A DNA stretch of 64,000 bases from Diphasiastrum complanatum (GCA_029204225.1 CM055092.1:88325666-88389665); one strand, 5' to 3'. Positions 1-12,370 are shown, counted from the first letter of the stretch. Program-made: numbers and translations. The notes: generated from the sequence alone by a model not told the origin.

Positions 1-937
1 GTTCAACCTCCTTAACATTTACAATTTCCATCAGATCTTGCATGATCATGATGATTCCATTCTAACTTTCCATATGGAATAGTTAGTTTTGTTGATCCTT
101 TCATTAGTATCCAAAAGATATGCATTTATAGATGCCATCTAGTCTCCTAATCAAGGACTTGACACAAATGAAGGTTACTTCTATTGATTTGATTGAAGAT
201 CTACCTTATCCCACTTCTTAGGGACCTGAAAAGATCAATAATAGACTTCCTATAAAGAGCTAAGAATGATCTTTAACAAAATCAAATCATAGAATACTAG
301 AAACAATGCACTTGCTTGATTGAAGTAGACAATACTAGTAGAATTGCCCCTCTTTCTATAAAGAATATAAAAGCTTCCAAATGATCTGATCAAGAGTGAA
401 TTTCAGCAACCTAATATACTTCCAAAATCACTTGTAAAAGATCTAAATCGAACTTAATGAGGATGCAACACAATCTACTATCCAATCACAAGCAAAAAAT
501 GATCAAAATTGATGAAAAAAATGATCTAATTTGGTGCATAAGTCAAGCAATGGTTGGACTGAACATAAATCACTTTAGGAGGTGTCCACTACACCTTAGA
601 ACAGCCTTGAAGAGTCCCCAAAACTTTGATCTTCCCTCTCCTTGAATGCTAGAAAGCCTCCTCTATGAAATCACCTCCAAAACTCGCTTAGAAATCAATG
701 CTTGGTGCAAGCAAAACTTGCTATCTTGGTAATGTGAATTGAATTCAACTTTGCCTCTGGTTTTAGACACCTAAACACCTACAAATGAAGTCACACAACA
801 CCAATCTCCAATGTATTTGACTCACTTTGAGTTCTATAATCAATACTAGATGCTAAGATCCAATCTACACAAGATTTAGATCAAAAATTGTGATCAAATT
901 GAATGAAGACCAAGGATTTAGCTCATTTCAGCCTTTA
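1..937 (-). other. Leader/gag side of a minus-strand copia element, no readable gene
   Basis: This AT-rich stretch lies on the internal side of a minus-strand primer binding site at 938-950. By position it should hold the 5' leader and gag of that copia element, whose body continues off the left edge. I see no ORF longer than about 60 codons and no recognisable gag or zinc-knuckle motif, so either the coding part is decayed or it lies outside the window. Confidence 0.4.
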
Positions 938-950
938 GGCTCTGATACCA
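938..950 (-). promoter_or_regulatory. Retrotransposon primer binding site (initiator tRNA-Met type)
   Basis: The minus strand reads TGGTATCAGAGCC, the usual copia primer binding site complementary to the 3' end of initiator tRNA-Met. It directly abuts the end of the LTR at 951, which fixes the element's orientation (minus) and the LTR boundary. Confidence 0.85.
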
Positions 951-1611
951 TGTAAAAATTACAACAAATAAGGATCCTAAAACGCTTGAAATGATGAGGG
1001 AAACAATAGATTATGATCTCATAAGATTAGCACAAGTTGAACCATCAAAATCCATAAAAAATCTATGCTTGAACCTCACTAAATGGCCCAAATCCTTGAA
1101 GAAGCCTTCACACGTGTGAAAGTACGGCCTCCCACAGACCTACATTCAATCCTATAATCATTACTAATCACAAGAACTCAAACAATTATGAACATAGAGA
1201 GCAATTGCACTATTATGAGAGAAAAATCATGAAATTGCTTGATAGGTTTTGGTGAGATATCATCACCTATATATACATGATCCATCACGGTTTTGGGCAG
1301 GTATGAGTAGCCCTAAACCTATCCCTAGTGCTAATTTTGGTGGATCTTTCATCCCTACCAAGTTAGGGTTGGAATCTTGGAGATTCCTCAACAATGCAAA
1401 AATTACCAAAAATAGCTCCCTTTTTTTTTCTTGTATCTAAGCATAATTTGGACTTATTCCAAAGGTTCTAACACTTAGGTCTACTTGAAAACATCTTTAT
1501 GAATAGAATCCTATGCTATTTGGCACATGTGACAAGCCACATCATGACCATCTAACTATTTACAAGTCATATGACCAAAACTAGTCAAGCTAGAATTGTA
1601 AATTTTTAACA
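951..1611 (-). mobile_element. Copia LTR (5' LTR of a minus-strand element)
   Basis: On the minus strand the LTR starts TGTTAAAAATTT at 1611 and ends ATTTTTACA at 951, so it has TG...CA ends with short inverted repeats and abuts a primer binding site. Its length of 661 bp is ordinary for copia. A TATA-like run (TATATATA, near 1269-1276) and a perfect 14-bp palindrome TTCACACGTGTGAA (1107-1120) lie inside it, about 150 bp apart. The partner LTR is outside the window, so no target duplication can be checked. The LTR sits next to an unrelated copia RNase H fragment that starts just right of it. Confidence 0.8.
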
Positions 1612-2012
1612 GTGCCCGGAGACTAATGCAGAGAAAAAAGAGATGTGAAAATACCCCTATCAGTCGAATCAATCATGTATGCCATGGTTTGCACCAGACT
1701 TGATCTAGCATTTATAGTCAGCACATTGTCACAGTTTATGTCCAATCTCGGCCTACTAAAAGGCTCTACTCAGAGTACTAAGATACATTCAAGCCACCAA
1801 GCATTATGCTTTGTGTTATAATGGAAATACAGAGGATGCTTTGATATTCCTTATTCTGATTCTGATTGGGCTGGTAATGTGGACACAAGAAAATCCACTT
1901 TTGGCTATTTTTTATTTCTAGCAGGAGGACCCATTTCATGGAATAGTCGAAAGCAAAAATGCATTTCTTTGTCCTCCATAGAATTAGAATCAATTTTATC
2001 TTAAAACAACAC
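1612..2012 (+). pseudogene. Copia RT end / RNase H fragment, interrupted
   Basis: Pieces of a copia polyprotein 3' part can be read on the plus strand through several frameshifts. They include a stretch like the conserved block after the reverse transcriptase (CTRLDLAF type, near 1695-1715), then YSDSDWAGN-like and KSTFGYFLFLAGGPISWNS-like residues of the RNase H domain (about 1850-1950), and a degraded SSIELES block. The fragment is cut on the left by the minus-strand LTR at 951-1611 and on the right by a new LTR starting at 2013. It is a dead relic with no intact frame. Confidence 0.75.
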
Positions 2013-2520
2013 TGTTAAAAATTTCAAGTATGTCAAATTTCAGAGTTTAAGGATTGAAATTGATCTACAAATGATCACAAAGAGTGATTGGTAGCTTGGG
2101 ATCTTGATCTATATCAAGACTAGCTTCCAAATCTAGCTTCTATTTGACAATCTTTGTGATTACAAGCAAGAACAATAAAAATTGATGATAGGAGGAGAGT
2201 CCATGGATCTATATATATGTGATGTACTCTCATTAAGAAAATGATGAAATTTGTGTGTAATGCAAATTTGGAGACAAGCTCTTTGTGCCCTCTCTGTCTA
2301 CTCGAGTTTTGTACTTTCATATTCTCTCTCTAGCTGAGTTGAGACATTTATTGTGCTTAGTTTCATGTTTTATTAACATATCTTGCTTGTAACACAATAA
2401 TATTTCTTGTATGATCAGCTTTCCTATTGTCAATCAATGCTAGTCTGATCTTTATGGTATTATTGGGCTTAGGAGATCAAAAGTACATGTGTAGGGCATC
2501 CCACACGTGTGAATTCAGCA
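2013..2520 (+). mobile_element. Copia LTR (5' LTR of a plus-strand element)
   Basis: The 508-bp segment starts TGTTAAAAATTTC and ends GAATTCAGCA immediately before a primer binding site, so it is read as the 5' LTR of a plus-strand copia element. It begins in the middle of an older copia RNase H region, which points to insertion into that relic. A TATA-like TATATATA lies near 2211-2220 and a CACACGTGTG palindrome at 2502-2511. Its first bases resemble the minus-strand LTR at 951-1611, suggesting related families. The body that should follow is missing: gypsy gag sequence begins within about 200 bp. Confidence 0.75.
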
Positions 2521-2533
2521 TGGTATCAGAGCC
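2521..2533 (+). promoter_or_regulatory. Retrotransposon primer binding site (initiator tRNA-Met type)
   Basis: TGGTATCAGAGCC directly follows the LTR end CA at 2520, the standard arrangement for copia elements primed by initiator tRNA-Met. About 200 bp of leader follows, without a gene, before gypsy gag sequence starts near 2732. Confidence 0.85.
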
Positions 2534-2731
2534 TACCTAAGATTTACAAGCAAATCTAATCAAAAGTTTTGCAAATTTGATCAGATTTCAAGCTAGGAAT
2601 TGTCTAGATTCTACTTTCTAGCTAGTTTGCAGTTTTCTGGTGATTTAGAGCTTCAAACCACTTTGAATGGTCCAGATCAAGTACTGTATGGAATTTTAGG
2701 TATCCCTCAACCAGTTGCTCAGTAGTTGAAC

Positions 2732-5700
2732 ATGGTCGAGGTGACCGAAGAACCCTACTACCCTGGAGAGGAAGCATAGGAATCTATTCCAGTGCATTTC
2801 ATAGATGGAGAGAACGGAGACTTAGTGCCTATCTATGCCAATCAGCTTAGAGGTACTGGATTTAGAGCTCCCATCAAATGTTACGGATGTGGAGAGAACC
2901 ATAGAATTGTTGAGTGCCCTAACAAGCCACAAGGTAACTTTGTACCTCTATGCCGAGATTGTGGGTATGGACATCCATATCTCACGTGTCTAAATAGACA
3001 GGAGAATAAAGGAGAAGCCTCTACCCCTCTACATTTGATGAGTGTGGTAGGAGAGCCCAAGGCATCTATGATGTTAGTATTCATCCAAACGAGAGCCCAG
3101 AAGAGAAAGGAAAAAGAGCCACTTAAGTCTGCTACCACTGGTCCTGCTAGTGGATCTTCATGTTCTTCCCTAGATCAGACTAGAGAAGTAGCCCGAGAGC
3201 ACAATCAACATCAGCTTGACGGCGCTAACGATCATCAACGGCCCACCGCTTCCCCTCGCTCCCTAGTAAATCCTAGGCTACTACAATTCATTTGTGAGAC
3301 CGGATAAAATGCAAATGAGCATTCTGGTTTCAAAGTCCCTTTCAATAGCAAGGAAGAGAAAAAAGACCACACCACTGTCCTAGTCAATCTGTTGAGAAGT
3401 GATGTGAGAATGCCCCTCAGCACCGTGCTCAAGACGCATCCGACCCTTTGGAAAGTATTGAAGACTTATATAGATGGACCAAGCAGTGAAAAACCAGAGG
3501 TGCGCCCTACAAATTTGATGCTAGATGAAGAAGTAGAGAAATCATAACTAGTCCATCAAATAGGTGTGGGTTGGGTGAAGGATGCCAAACAGATCCCAAT
3601 CACACATCATGGATTTCCAAAAGAATCAATCATAGTCGATGGAGGATCCGGAGTGAACATCATATCCTCCAAACTTTATAACGAATGGGGACTTACTCGC
3701 ATGGTAAGTGCTCCTTTTACGATCCGACTGGCTAACCAATCTAGTATAAAACCATTGGGCATAGCCAATGATGTGCATACCAAAGTAGTCAGAATTTGTT
3801 TTGTGCTAGATTTTGTAGTTTTGGACTTGCTTGATTCTCCCCAATCCTATAGCGTCCTGCTAGGTAGACCTTGGCTCAGAACAAGCTCTTCATGATTGGG
3901 GGTAGAATCGTATGGTGCTGTAGAATCGTGATTCCCCAGTGAAGATCAATCCTGATACCTAGATTACGAAGCCAACAGACCAACGAGCCATGGTTTCAAG
4001 CTCTGCTACTACAGTCACTCTAATGAGAAATCAGATGATGGACGTCAATGGAGGAGGATTGGCATACGTGATGATTTGCAAACCGATGTGGTAAACTGGA
4101 TCGAGGCCCTAGCCACAATTGATTGTCTTCAGTTTGATGTTTTATTAGACGAGCAATCCCCCAAGCAAAGGTTAAATATTGACCCATTTTACGATGAGGA
4201 CAATATCCCTATCAAGAGATTAGAATGACTAGCAAAGAAATCTAGCAAGGGCCCAAGATTTTGTTTCACTTTTTATGATGAGCCTAGAGGCTATACCCCA
4301 GGAACTGCTACAAGGAGGCTGTAGTGAAAAGAAAATTGAAGTTCTTCAGGTGTTCACCTTGGAAGAAGGTCGAGAGTATGATGATGAGGATTTCCTTCGA
4401 TATGTTGATTCTGATCATTTTAAAGCTGCACAAAAATTCTGAAACACTAGATCCACGAGAGCCTCTAGCGAATGTAGATCTCATCGAAACTGCAGAGCCC
4501 CACAAGGCAATGTTGTTGTAGGACGAATGGATACAGTGACTGATGGATCCACGACTAGTGTTCCCTAGCTGAGGATGAAGCTCTTTATAAGCTAGAAATC
4601 TTGTTATGGGACAATAGCATAAAGATGGTGAAATATCTGACCCCTGATCCACGATCAGAGGTGCCTACGAATGACAAGGGAAAAGAGCCAATTACTTCGG
4701 ATTCTCCACAAGGAGAATCTCTGAAGAAAAAAACTCCGATCACCTTCACAAATCTGGGTATGAAACCATCAAAGAGCGCTTAAAAACTTGACCGTGCTCT
4801 GAAAAGATTGGGTATCGACAATTGACCACCTAGCAGCCCGCTCCATGAATGTAAACCCTTATATAAGGCAAAAACTGTTGAGTGGAAGGCTAAGAGTGAT
4901 AAAAGAGGAATCAAGACCGAGTTGATGAACAACCAAGAGTTACAAGATAAGATCCGGGAAGACACCATAGAAGAACCTAAACCTGCGCATGATGTGCCAT
5001 AGTATGTCAAAGATTACGAGATGGATGAAGTGGTAGTGGTTATACCCAAGGCAAAGAGAGAACCCTTAGTAGAAACCTCCCAAGGAGCCAATGTGTATGA
5101 AGGTCCTGCCTGTACTAAAGAGATAGATCTAGCTAAGAAGAGAGAGGAGAGTCATATGGTATCAGTAGGGGAATATGTAGAAGGAGAGGAACTCGAGGAT
5201 CTCAAGGTAGTTCTCCACAAATACCGTAACTATCTTGCTTTGAATTATGTTGAGCTGAAGGGCATATCACCAAATGTAGTGGTTCATACCATTCCACTGG
5301 CTGATGGTGCAAAACCTACAGTTAGTAGGCCTTATAGGTCCAATCCGCACTATGCCCAGTTGATCCAAGAGGATTTGAAGAAGCTTCTAGATGTAGGATT
5401 CATCTACGAGATGGAGCACACTGATTGGGTATTGTCAATCATGGTAGTACCTAAGAAAAATGGAAACTTAGAATCTATGTGGACTACAAGAAACTGAATG
5501 CCGTAACCAACAAGGACCATTTTCCTTTACCATTCATGAAAAATGTGTTAGAGAGAATAGCTGGAGTAGAAACCTATAGCTTTCTAAATGGGTTTAGTGG
5601 CTATAACCAAATGCAGATAGCCCTAGAAGATTAACACAAAATCACCTTCTCCATTGAGTGGGGAACTTATGCTTACAAAGTGATGCCATTTGGGTTGTGC

Positions 5701-7369
5701 AACACTCCTAGCACTTTCCAACGAGTGATGAGTTATGCCTTCAAGGATTTTCTTCGAAAGTTTTTTGAAATATTCATGGATGACTTGTGTGTCCACTCCT
5801 CTAGAGCCCAACATCTAGCTTGCTTAGAGAAAGTGTTCATCTAATGTCGATTGTTTGGCATATCCCTAAACCCAGCCAAATGCCAATTTCTGGTCACGCA
5901 TGGTATAGTGCTAGGCCATGTAGTCTCGAGGCATGGTATCGCCACTGACGTCGACAGGATCCGTATAATACTTGCATTGCCTGAACATGGAACTATGCGT
6001 GAAGTGTACATCTTTATGGGGCATTGCAATAATTATCAAAGATTTGTATTGAACTTTGCTAAGCTGGCACATTTAATCTATCAAATGACTATCCAGCTAG
6101 AATAGACAGCTGAAGCCACTGAGGCTTTCCACAAAATCAAGAAGGCCTTAGTTATTGCACCAATCCTTCAACCTCCTATCTGGACCATAGAATTTCACAT
6201 CCACACAGACGCCTCTAATTATGCAATAGGGAGTGTTCTGACCCAACCAGGAGAGTACAAGAAGGAATACCCGATCTACTTCGCCAATAGGCAGTTGATT
6301 CTTGCGGAGATGAACTATACCACTATCGAGCATGAAGCGCAAGCCATGGTATACAGTGTGAAGAAATTTTGCCATTACCTGCTAGCCAACCCCTTTGTCT
6401 TCTTCATAGATCACCAAGCCCTACTATATCTGGTAAATAAACCCTGCACAACCGGATGTATCACTTGATGGCTGCTGCTTTTTCAAGAGTTCGACTTTAA
6501 AATCGTCGTTCGCAAAGGAAAACAACACTATCTAGCCGATCACCACTCAAGGATCTGAAATGTTCTGAGAGTAGAGGGGTTGATGATGAACTCCCTGACG
6601 CCGCCATACTGTTCCATGTCGATGTCATCCCTGAGTGGGCTACTAACATTGTAGGATATCTTACATCGGGATGTCCTCCCCTTGAGATGAGCAAATTAGA
6701 ACGATGTAGGTTAATCATTGAATCTGGTCCTTTCACATTGATAGCAGGATAGTTGTATCGCATTTGTAACAATGGGATTATACATCGTTGTGTCCTATCG
6801 CACGAAGTGTCCCAAGTGGTGAGCATCGCCCATGAAGGAATAGGAGGAGGGCATTTTGTTGCCGAAGCTACCAATAGGAAAGTGGTTCAACACGGCCTGT
6901 GGTGGCCCATGATGTTTAGAGACATTCACTACCAGGTCAAAAGGTGTTATGTATGCCAACAGTTCAACCGAACCCAGGGAAAGGATAGAATGTCGTTATG
7001 ACCTGTTTTGGTTGAAATGTCATTTGAGAAATGGGGCATTGACTATGTCGGCCCTATCTGTCTAGCAGCCCGTGGCTCACAAGCTTGATATATAATTGTA
7101 GTCACTGACTACTTGAGCAAATGGGTGGAAGCCAAGGCGTGAGGAAGGCTGATGCCAACTCCACTGCCAAGTTGTTGTATGAGAATGTCTTAGTCCATTT
7201 TGGGTGCCCATTAGAACTCGTGAGCGATTGCGGAGCTCATTTTCTAAATGAGACTATCACTAACCTATTATCCTCTTATCTGGTTGTCCATTGGTGGAGT
7301 ACTCCCTATAACCCACGTTGTAACGGACATGCAGACTCATCAAACAAGATCCTCAGGAAACCAAATTTT
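2732..7369 (+). pseudogene. Ty3/gypsy polyprotein, decayed (gag to integrase)
   Basis: Domains occur in the normal gypsy order. A gag tail has two zinc knuckles, CYGCGENHRIVEC and CRDCGYGHPYLTC (about 2877-2990). The aspartic protease shows VDGGSGVNIIS (about 3637-3670) and VLLGRPWL (about 3860-3885). Reverse transcriptase spans about 5270-5900, with MPFGLCNTPSTFQRVM and a DD-containing FMDDL. RNase H lies at about 6190-6550 with a HTDAS block, and integrase at about 6750-7369 with a zinc-binding H2C2-type region ending CYVCQQ and a core with DYVGP. Many in-frame stops and shifts break it, for example stops near 2780, 5631 and 5842. No flanking LTRs of its own were recognised. The closest relatives in this window are the gag relics at 55-57 kb and 60.4 kb. 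It is certainly inactive. Confidence 0.9.
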
Positions 7370-7439
7370 GAAGTCTCAAGGTTTAAACTTAGACTTAAAA
7401 AAGTATGCAAAAGTCAATGTCAAGATTCTAAAAAATAAC

Positions 7440-7975
7440 TCGCATTCTATATTGAGACTTGAAATTCCTAGTCCCATAATAAAGTGTGGAAAGGACACTC
7501 CACAAGCTTCTATAAAGAGAAGTCTTTTTTATGTAATTTCTATCCTTCATGTATGAGAGCTAAGTGCTGCCATTTTGGGTCCACTTGTGCAAATTTTGGT
7601 GTGTGGCTAATTTTAGTGTGACATTGTACTTGTTGCATTCATTTCTATGTTCTTGCTATTTTAGCTCCATTTTTAGCATAAGTGCTTTCTCTTTGAAGGG
7701 TATATTTTTAGTTAAGCTTGTAGAGTGTGGTTAAAGAGAGTAGAGTGGATGTTAGAATAAGAGTGTGTGGAAGAGTGTGTGGAAGAATGTGAGAGAAGTG
7801 AGAGATATAGAGTTAATGGTAAGTTTATTTTGGTGATGTTTTGGTTGGAATGCTATTTGTTTGCAAGTAGAAGTAGATGTTAACACTCTTGGTTTTGCAA
7901 GCATCTTCACGGCTCCTAGTTCGAGCCCGCTTCCCGTGCTACAAACGACTTGGGAGGAGAAGGTGGAAAGCCTTT
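7440..7975. other. No gene seen
   Basis: AT-rich sequence between the gypsy relic and the copia relic, with GT-rich runs (GTGTGTGGAAGAGTGTG, 7764-7780). No coding, LTR or RNA feature could be supported. Confidence 0.4.
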
Positions 7976-10466
7976 AACTTTTGACAACAAAGATGGCAAG
8001 GCTTTTGCCATGATCGCTCTCAACATAAAAGACAATCAAATCAATCACATACGTGCTGCCTAGACTACTAAGGACGCATGGGACATCCTAGCAACCCTCT
8101 ACGATATCAGGGTCGTCTCCTCCAAATTCCATTTGAGGAAGAAATTCTTCACCCTAAGAATGTTTGCAATAAGTGTTTCGAGCCACATTAGCACTTTCCA
8201 AAATCTTATGGAACAGATGACTACAACTAGCTCAGTCATTGAAGATATCAATGCTGTTATGACTCTATTATCGGGTCTTCTTGAGGCCTATGAGAATTGG
8301 GTCCTAGCAATTTCGATCTAGGAGAAGATCACCCTTTTAAGAGTGATTTCATTACTTCAACAAGAGGAGGCCAAAAGATTTGCAACCTCCTCTGGCATAG
8401 GATTGGATCCTCAAGCTCTATTTCTCAAAAATCAAAATTTTTGATCCAAAAAGAAGAGCAATATGCAGTCAGGATCGAATTTTGACTCAAACTCAAATTT
8501 TGGCTCTGGGTCGAATTCAAACTCTTCATCCTTCAAACAAAGCAAAAAATATTCTACAGATATTGCAAGAGAATTGGACATGAGATCAAGCACTGCAGAA
8601 TTTTGAAATTCAAAATAGTTCCAACAACAAGTGAATTCTACCTCAACCAGTTTTTCGATCCACCAACAAGATGAAGATGAAGTAGCCTTTATGACCAAGG
8701 TTTGAGGACAACAAGATATCGATTTCTGGTATCTCGATTCTGGAGCAACTCAACACATGACTCACCATCAAGACTGGTTTAAAGATTTGGAGACAACTCA
8801 TCACATTCTATTCAAGGTGAAGGAACAGTCAGAATCGAATTTCAGAAAGGTGAAGTCAAGTTGTCCAACGTTCTCCACATTCCAAATCTGACCAAGAATC
8901 TGCTCTCAGTTAGCAAAATCACCGATTCAGGTCAGAGGGTCAAATTTAGCATGCACGGCTGCCCAATCCTTGACAAATCTCGAAAAGTTTTAGCTTTCGG
9001 GAGAAGAAGTGACAATCTCTACAAACTCAGCCACTGTTATTCTTCCAACAGTCAAGCTCTTCACACATCAACTTCCGAATTATCTGATATGCTTTGGCAT
9101 TTCAGATTAGGCCATTTCAACTTCAATAGTATTCAACAAATGTTGACTCAAAAACTAGTACAAGATCTGCCTTCTGTCAGCAAGCCAACTTCTCCATGTG
9201 AAAGTTGTATAATTAGCAAGCATGCTAGAAGTCCGTTCATTTTTTATTCAGTTCATACATCCAAAGGCCTGCTAGATCTTGTACATAGCAAAATCTGTGG
9301 CCCAATGCATACTGCTTCCAAAGGGGGAGGGGTCTATACCTCCTAACCTTCGTCGATGACTTCTCTCAAAGGATTGCAACCTATTTTCTGAAGAACAAAT
9401 CAGAGACATTCAAGTTCTTCATGTAGTTCAAGGCATCTGCAGAAAATTAGACCCAGAGGAAGATTAAAACTCTACGCACAGATGGAGGAGAAAAATTTAT
9501 CTCCACCGAATTTGAGGAGTTCTGCAAAGCCAACGGAATACAACAACAATTCACAATGAGCTACTCACCTCAGTCCAATGGTGTAGCTGAACGGAAGAAT
9601 CGAACACTCATCGAAAGTGCCAAGAGCATGCTGGCCCATGTCTCTCTTTCGAAGAAATTTTGGACAGAAGCTGTTACCACATCCGCCTATCTATAAAATC
9701 GATCCATCACCAAAGCCCTGAATGGCAAGACACCTTATGAGGTGTGGACACGATCGAAACCATCACTCAAAGATATTAGAGTGTTTGGTTGCATTGCTTA
9801 TGCTAAGATCCCTGAAGATCTCAATAAGAATCTGGATGACAAAAGCACAAAATCAATTTTCATTGGCTACTCCCTAGATCACAAGGCATACAAGCTCTAC
9901 AATCTAAAAACAGAAAAAATATTCATGAGCAGAGAGTCATTTTTGTGGAAGATCGATTTATCAACCACAAGGGGAAAGCTCGAGAAATTTTTGATCCAAG
10001 TATTAAATTTTTTTTTCAATCTATGTATTGAAAAAGACTCTAGGATCGAAAATCACAAAATTGATATAAACTCGAAAAATGAGCCTGAACAGCAGGGGGT
10101 CGAGATTCAACCAAGAAGATCGAATCGACCAAGACAACCTCCATCCAGATTTATGGACGATGCAGCCTGCTACTTCTTGTAGGAACCAATTACAATCTCG
10201 AAGGCAATGTCTACACCTGATGCTGATCAATCAAAGGAGTGATGGACGCTAAATTCAATTATCTAATAGAGAATCAAACATGGATAGTCACTGAGCTGCC
10301 AAAGAGAAAAAATCTGATTCCATGCAAATGGATATTCAAGACGAAGTATGATGCTGAAGGAAGGCTTCGATACAAAGCCAGGCTGGTCGCCAAAGGCTAT
10401 TCCCATATTCTAGATCTGGATTATTCTGAGATCTTCAGCCTAATCGTTCGATCTGTTTGCTACTCT
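7976..10466 (+). pseudogene. Copia polyprotein, 3'-truncated
   Basis: Plus-strand copia coding relic. A gag-like region (about 7990-8330) contains TKDAWDILATLYD and FHLRKKFFTLRM. The protease is marked by LDSGATQHMTHH-type residues (about 8735-8765). The GAG-pre-integrase block reads LWHFRLGHFNFNSIQQM followed by CESCIISKHARSPF (9091-9240). The integrase core has RTDGGEKFISTEF and SPQSNGVAERKNRT (about 9475-9605). The RT start has CKWIFKTKYDAEGRL and KARLVAKGYSH (about 10322-10410). The frame then ends abruptly near 10466, where gypsy-related sequence in the other orientation soon follows. Stops at 8041-8075, 9346 and 9694 show it is dead. It is the same family as the copy at 25.9-29.3 kb, with near-identical protein blocks. 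Confidence 0.9.
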
Positions 10467-10865
10467 CCTTTGTAGAGAGCTCTTTGCAGTTGAGAGCCAC
10501 TTGTCACGCCATTGGATCAATTGAAATATAGTGCTTTAGGAAGAACTGCTCCATGGCGTATTTGGGTTGGAACTCTTGGACCGACTCTCTAGAGTCAAGA
10601 GCTACTTGAAAAACATATTTGATGCTCATGCTTGCTTGGCCCTGGCCCACATTCATGCATGTTGTGTTGTGTGTGCGAGAGGGTTTCTTGGGGTGAGATT
10701 GTACTAGATGGTTCACCCTTGAGCACATCCAGCTGATCAAATGTAAAGTTGATGCTTGTGTGCTTGTTGGTGCAGATGGGGCCCTTTGGGATGTTGTCAA
10801 TGGCCCTAGGCTTGTAGTGACTGGCTGCGTGTGTTCTAGAATTTGTAATGCCAAATCCTCAACCA
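10467..10865. other. Unassigned segment between copia and gypsy relics
   Basis: This segment separates the truncated plus-strand copia from the minus-strand gypsy. The minus strand is open for 120 codons (10504-10866), but its composition (many S, T, H, P) shows no domain I know. It starts just where the gypsy integrase loses recognisable similarity, so it may be a variable tail of that element or an unrelated insertion. Confidence 0.35.
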
Positions 10866-11890
10866 ACTAAGAATCTTGTTGGAAGATTCAGCCTGTCCAT
10901 TACATCGGGGATAATAAGGCGTACTCTTGTGATGAACCACAAGGAATTCAGCTAGGAGTACTCGTATTGTCTCATTCAGGAAGTGAGTTTTGCGATCACT
11001 CACAAGTTCTAAAGGGCATCCTTAGCGCATGATGATGTTCTCATAGAGAAACTTAGGTGTGCTGGCAGCATTGGCTACGCTAATGGCCTTCACTTCTACC
11101 CACTTCGTAGATTAATCTATTGCCACTATAATATATCGGGCTTGACTTCCTCTAATGGCTGGGTGGATGGGACCAACATAAGCTATGCCTCATTTTTCAG
11201 AATGATTTTTTGCTATAATAGGCTCTAAAGGCATAAACCCAGATTTTCTCAGTTTTGTGGCTCGTTGGCAAACATCACAGTGTTTCACAAAGGTTGCCAC
11301 ATCACGGTGTAGGGTAGGCTACCAAAATCCTTCTTGGAGGACCTTTCGAGTAGTAGCGTCAACTGCCAAGTGACTTCCACCAATTCCTTCATGGGTTGCA
11401 CTAATAACAGGTTTTATTTCATGGTCCAGTAGGCATCTTTGAAGAATAAGGTCTATTCCCATTTGATAAAGTTGTCCAGCTATTAAGCTATATGAGGCAA
11501 CTTTTATTATCAACTTTCGTTGATCTACGGTCCCCTCACAAGATACTCAACTATATCAGCAGCCCATTTTGGAACTACATAAGCATAAAAGATATGAGCA
11601 TCCGGGATTCCATCATCAACTCCCACTTCTTCTCGAGGTGTCATCAATCTAGAAAGGTGATCAGCCAAACAATGTTGTTTTCCGGTCCTAACCACTATCC
11701 GAAACTCAAACTCTTGAAGCTGTAAAATCCATCGTGTAATATGGCTCGTCGTACAAGGTCGATTAACCAGATATAACAATGGTTGATGGTCAACATAAAA
11801 GCTGAAAGGGTTGGCCAAAAGGTAATGTTGAAATTTCTTAATGCTAAAAATCATGGCAAGGGCCTCCCTCTCGGTGGTGGCGTGTGGGGT
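10866..11890 (-). pseudogene. Ty3/gypsy RNase H and integrase relic
   Basis: On the minus strand the reading runs from RNase H (HATTEREALAM and KKFQHYLLANPF, about 11890-11800; LVNRPCTTSHITRW; then LADHLSRL) into the integrase zinc region (THEGIGGSHLAVDATTRK, about 11400-11345). It then passes through a core with the CNGQAESSNKIL block near 10900-10866. At least one stop (11319) and frame breaks occur. The blocks match those of the plus-strand gypsy at 2.7-7.4 kb, so the two belong to one clade. RT, protease, gag and LTRs are missing: this is the 3' half of an element, joined to unrelated DNA on both sides. Confidence 0.85.
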
Positions 11891-12370
11891 GCTCTTGAAT
11901 AGATTAGGTGCGGAAGAAGAAACACAGCTCCAACATAGAGAACTTCACAAGATCTTTACCAAAACTACAAAAATGACATTAGGGTCCCTCGCACTAGAAC
12001 TACTCTCTTGTTGAAAGTTGGCCATTATACCACAATCATATGTACGTCGCTTGTTGTCAACTCTCTCAACATGGTAATGGTGTCCATATGCCCACATGGC
12101 AGTGTATGATGTATACTAAACAAAACAAAACAAAAAAAAACAATTGTGTGTAATTAGAAATACTATTCATATATCGAGTAGTACAAAAACAATATTACAC
12201 TAACCTTCCATCCACATCTGCGAACAAATTCTCATTCTAATTCGGTCACTTCTTCTCCGTTTTCGGATGCTTTTAGCATCGTATCATAAACTCATTCACG
12301 AGAGCATTTTGAAGATAAAGGCTCCAAAGGTTCGTCGTTCTCCAACGCCCACCTAGACTATGTCGGCACA
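11891..12370. other. No gene seen
   Basis: AT-rich sequence between the gypsy relic and the DUF4216-like relic. It may be the decayed upstream part of the same CACTA-type gene, but I could not match any motif. Confidence 0.3.

Noticed and set aside
2881-3138. Minus-strand ORF opposite the gypsy zinc knuckles
   Set aside because: It is a shadow of the gag frame. Its Cys and His positions mirror the plus-strand knuckles.
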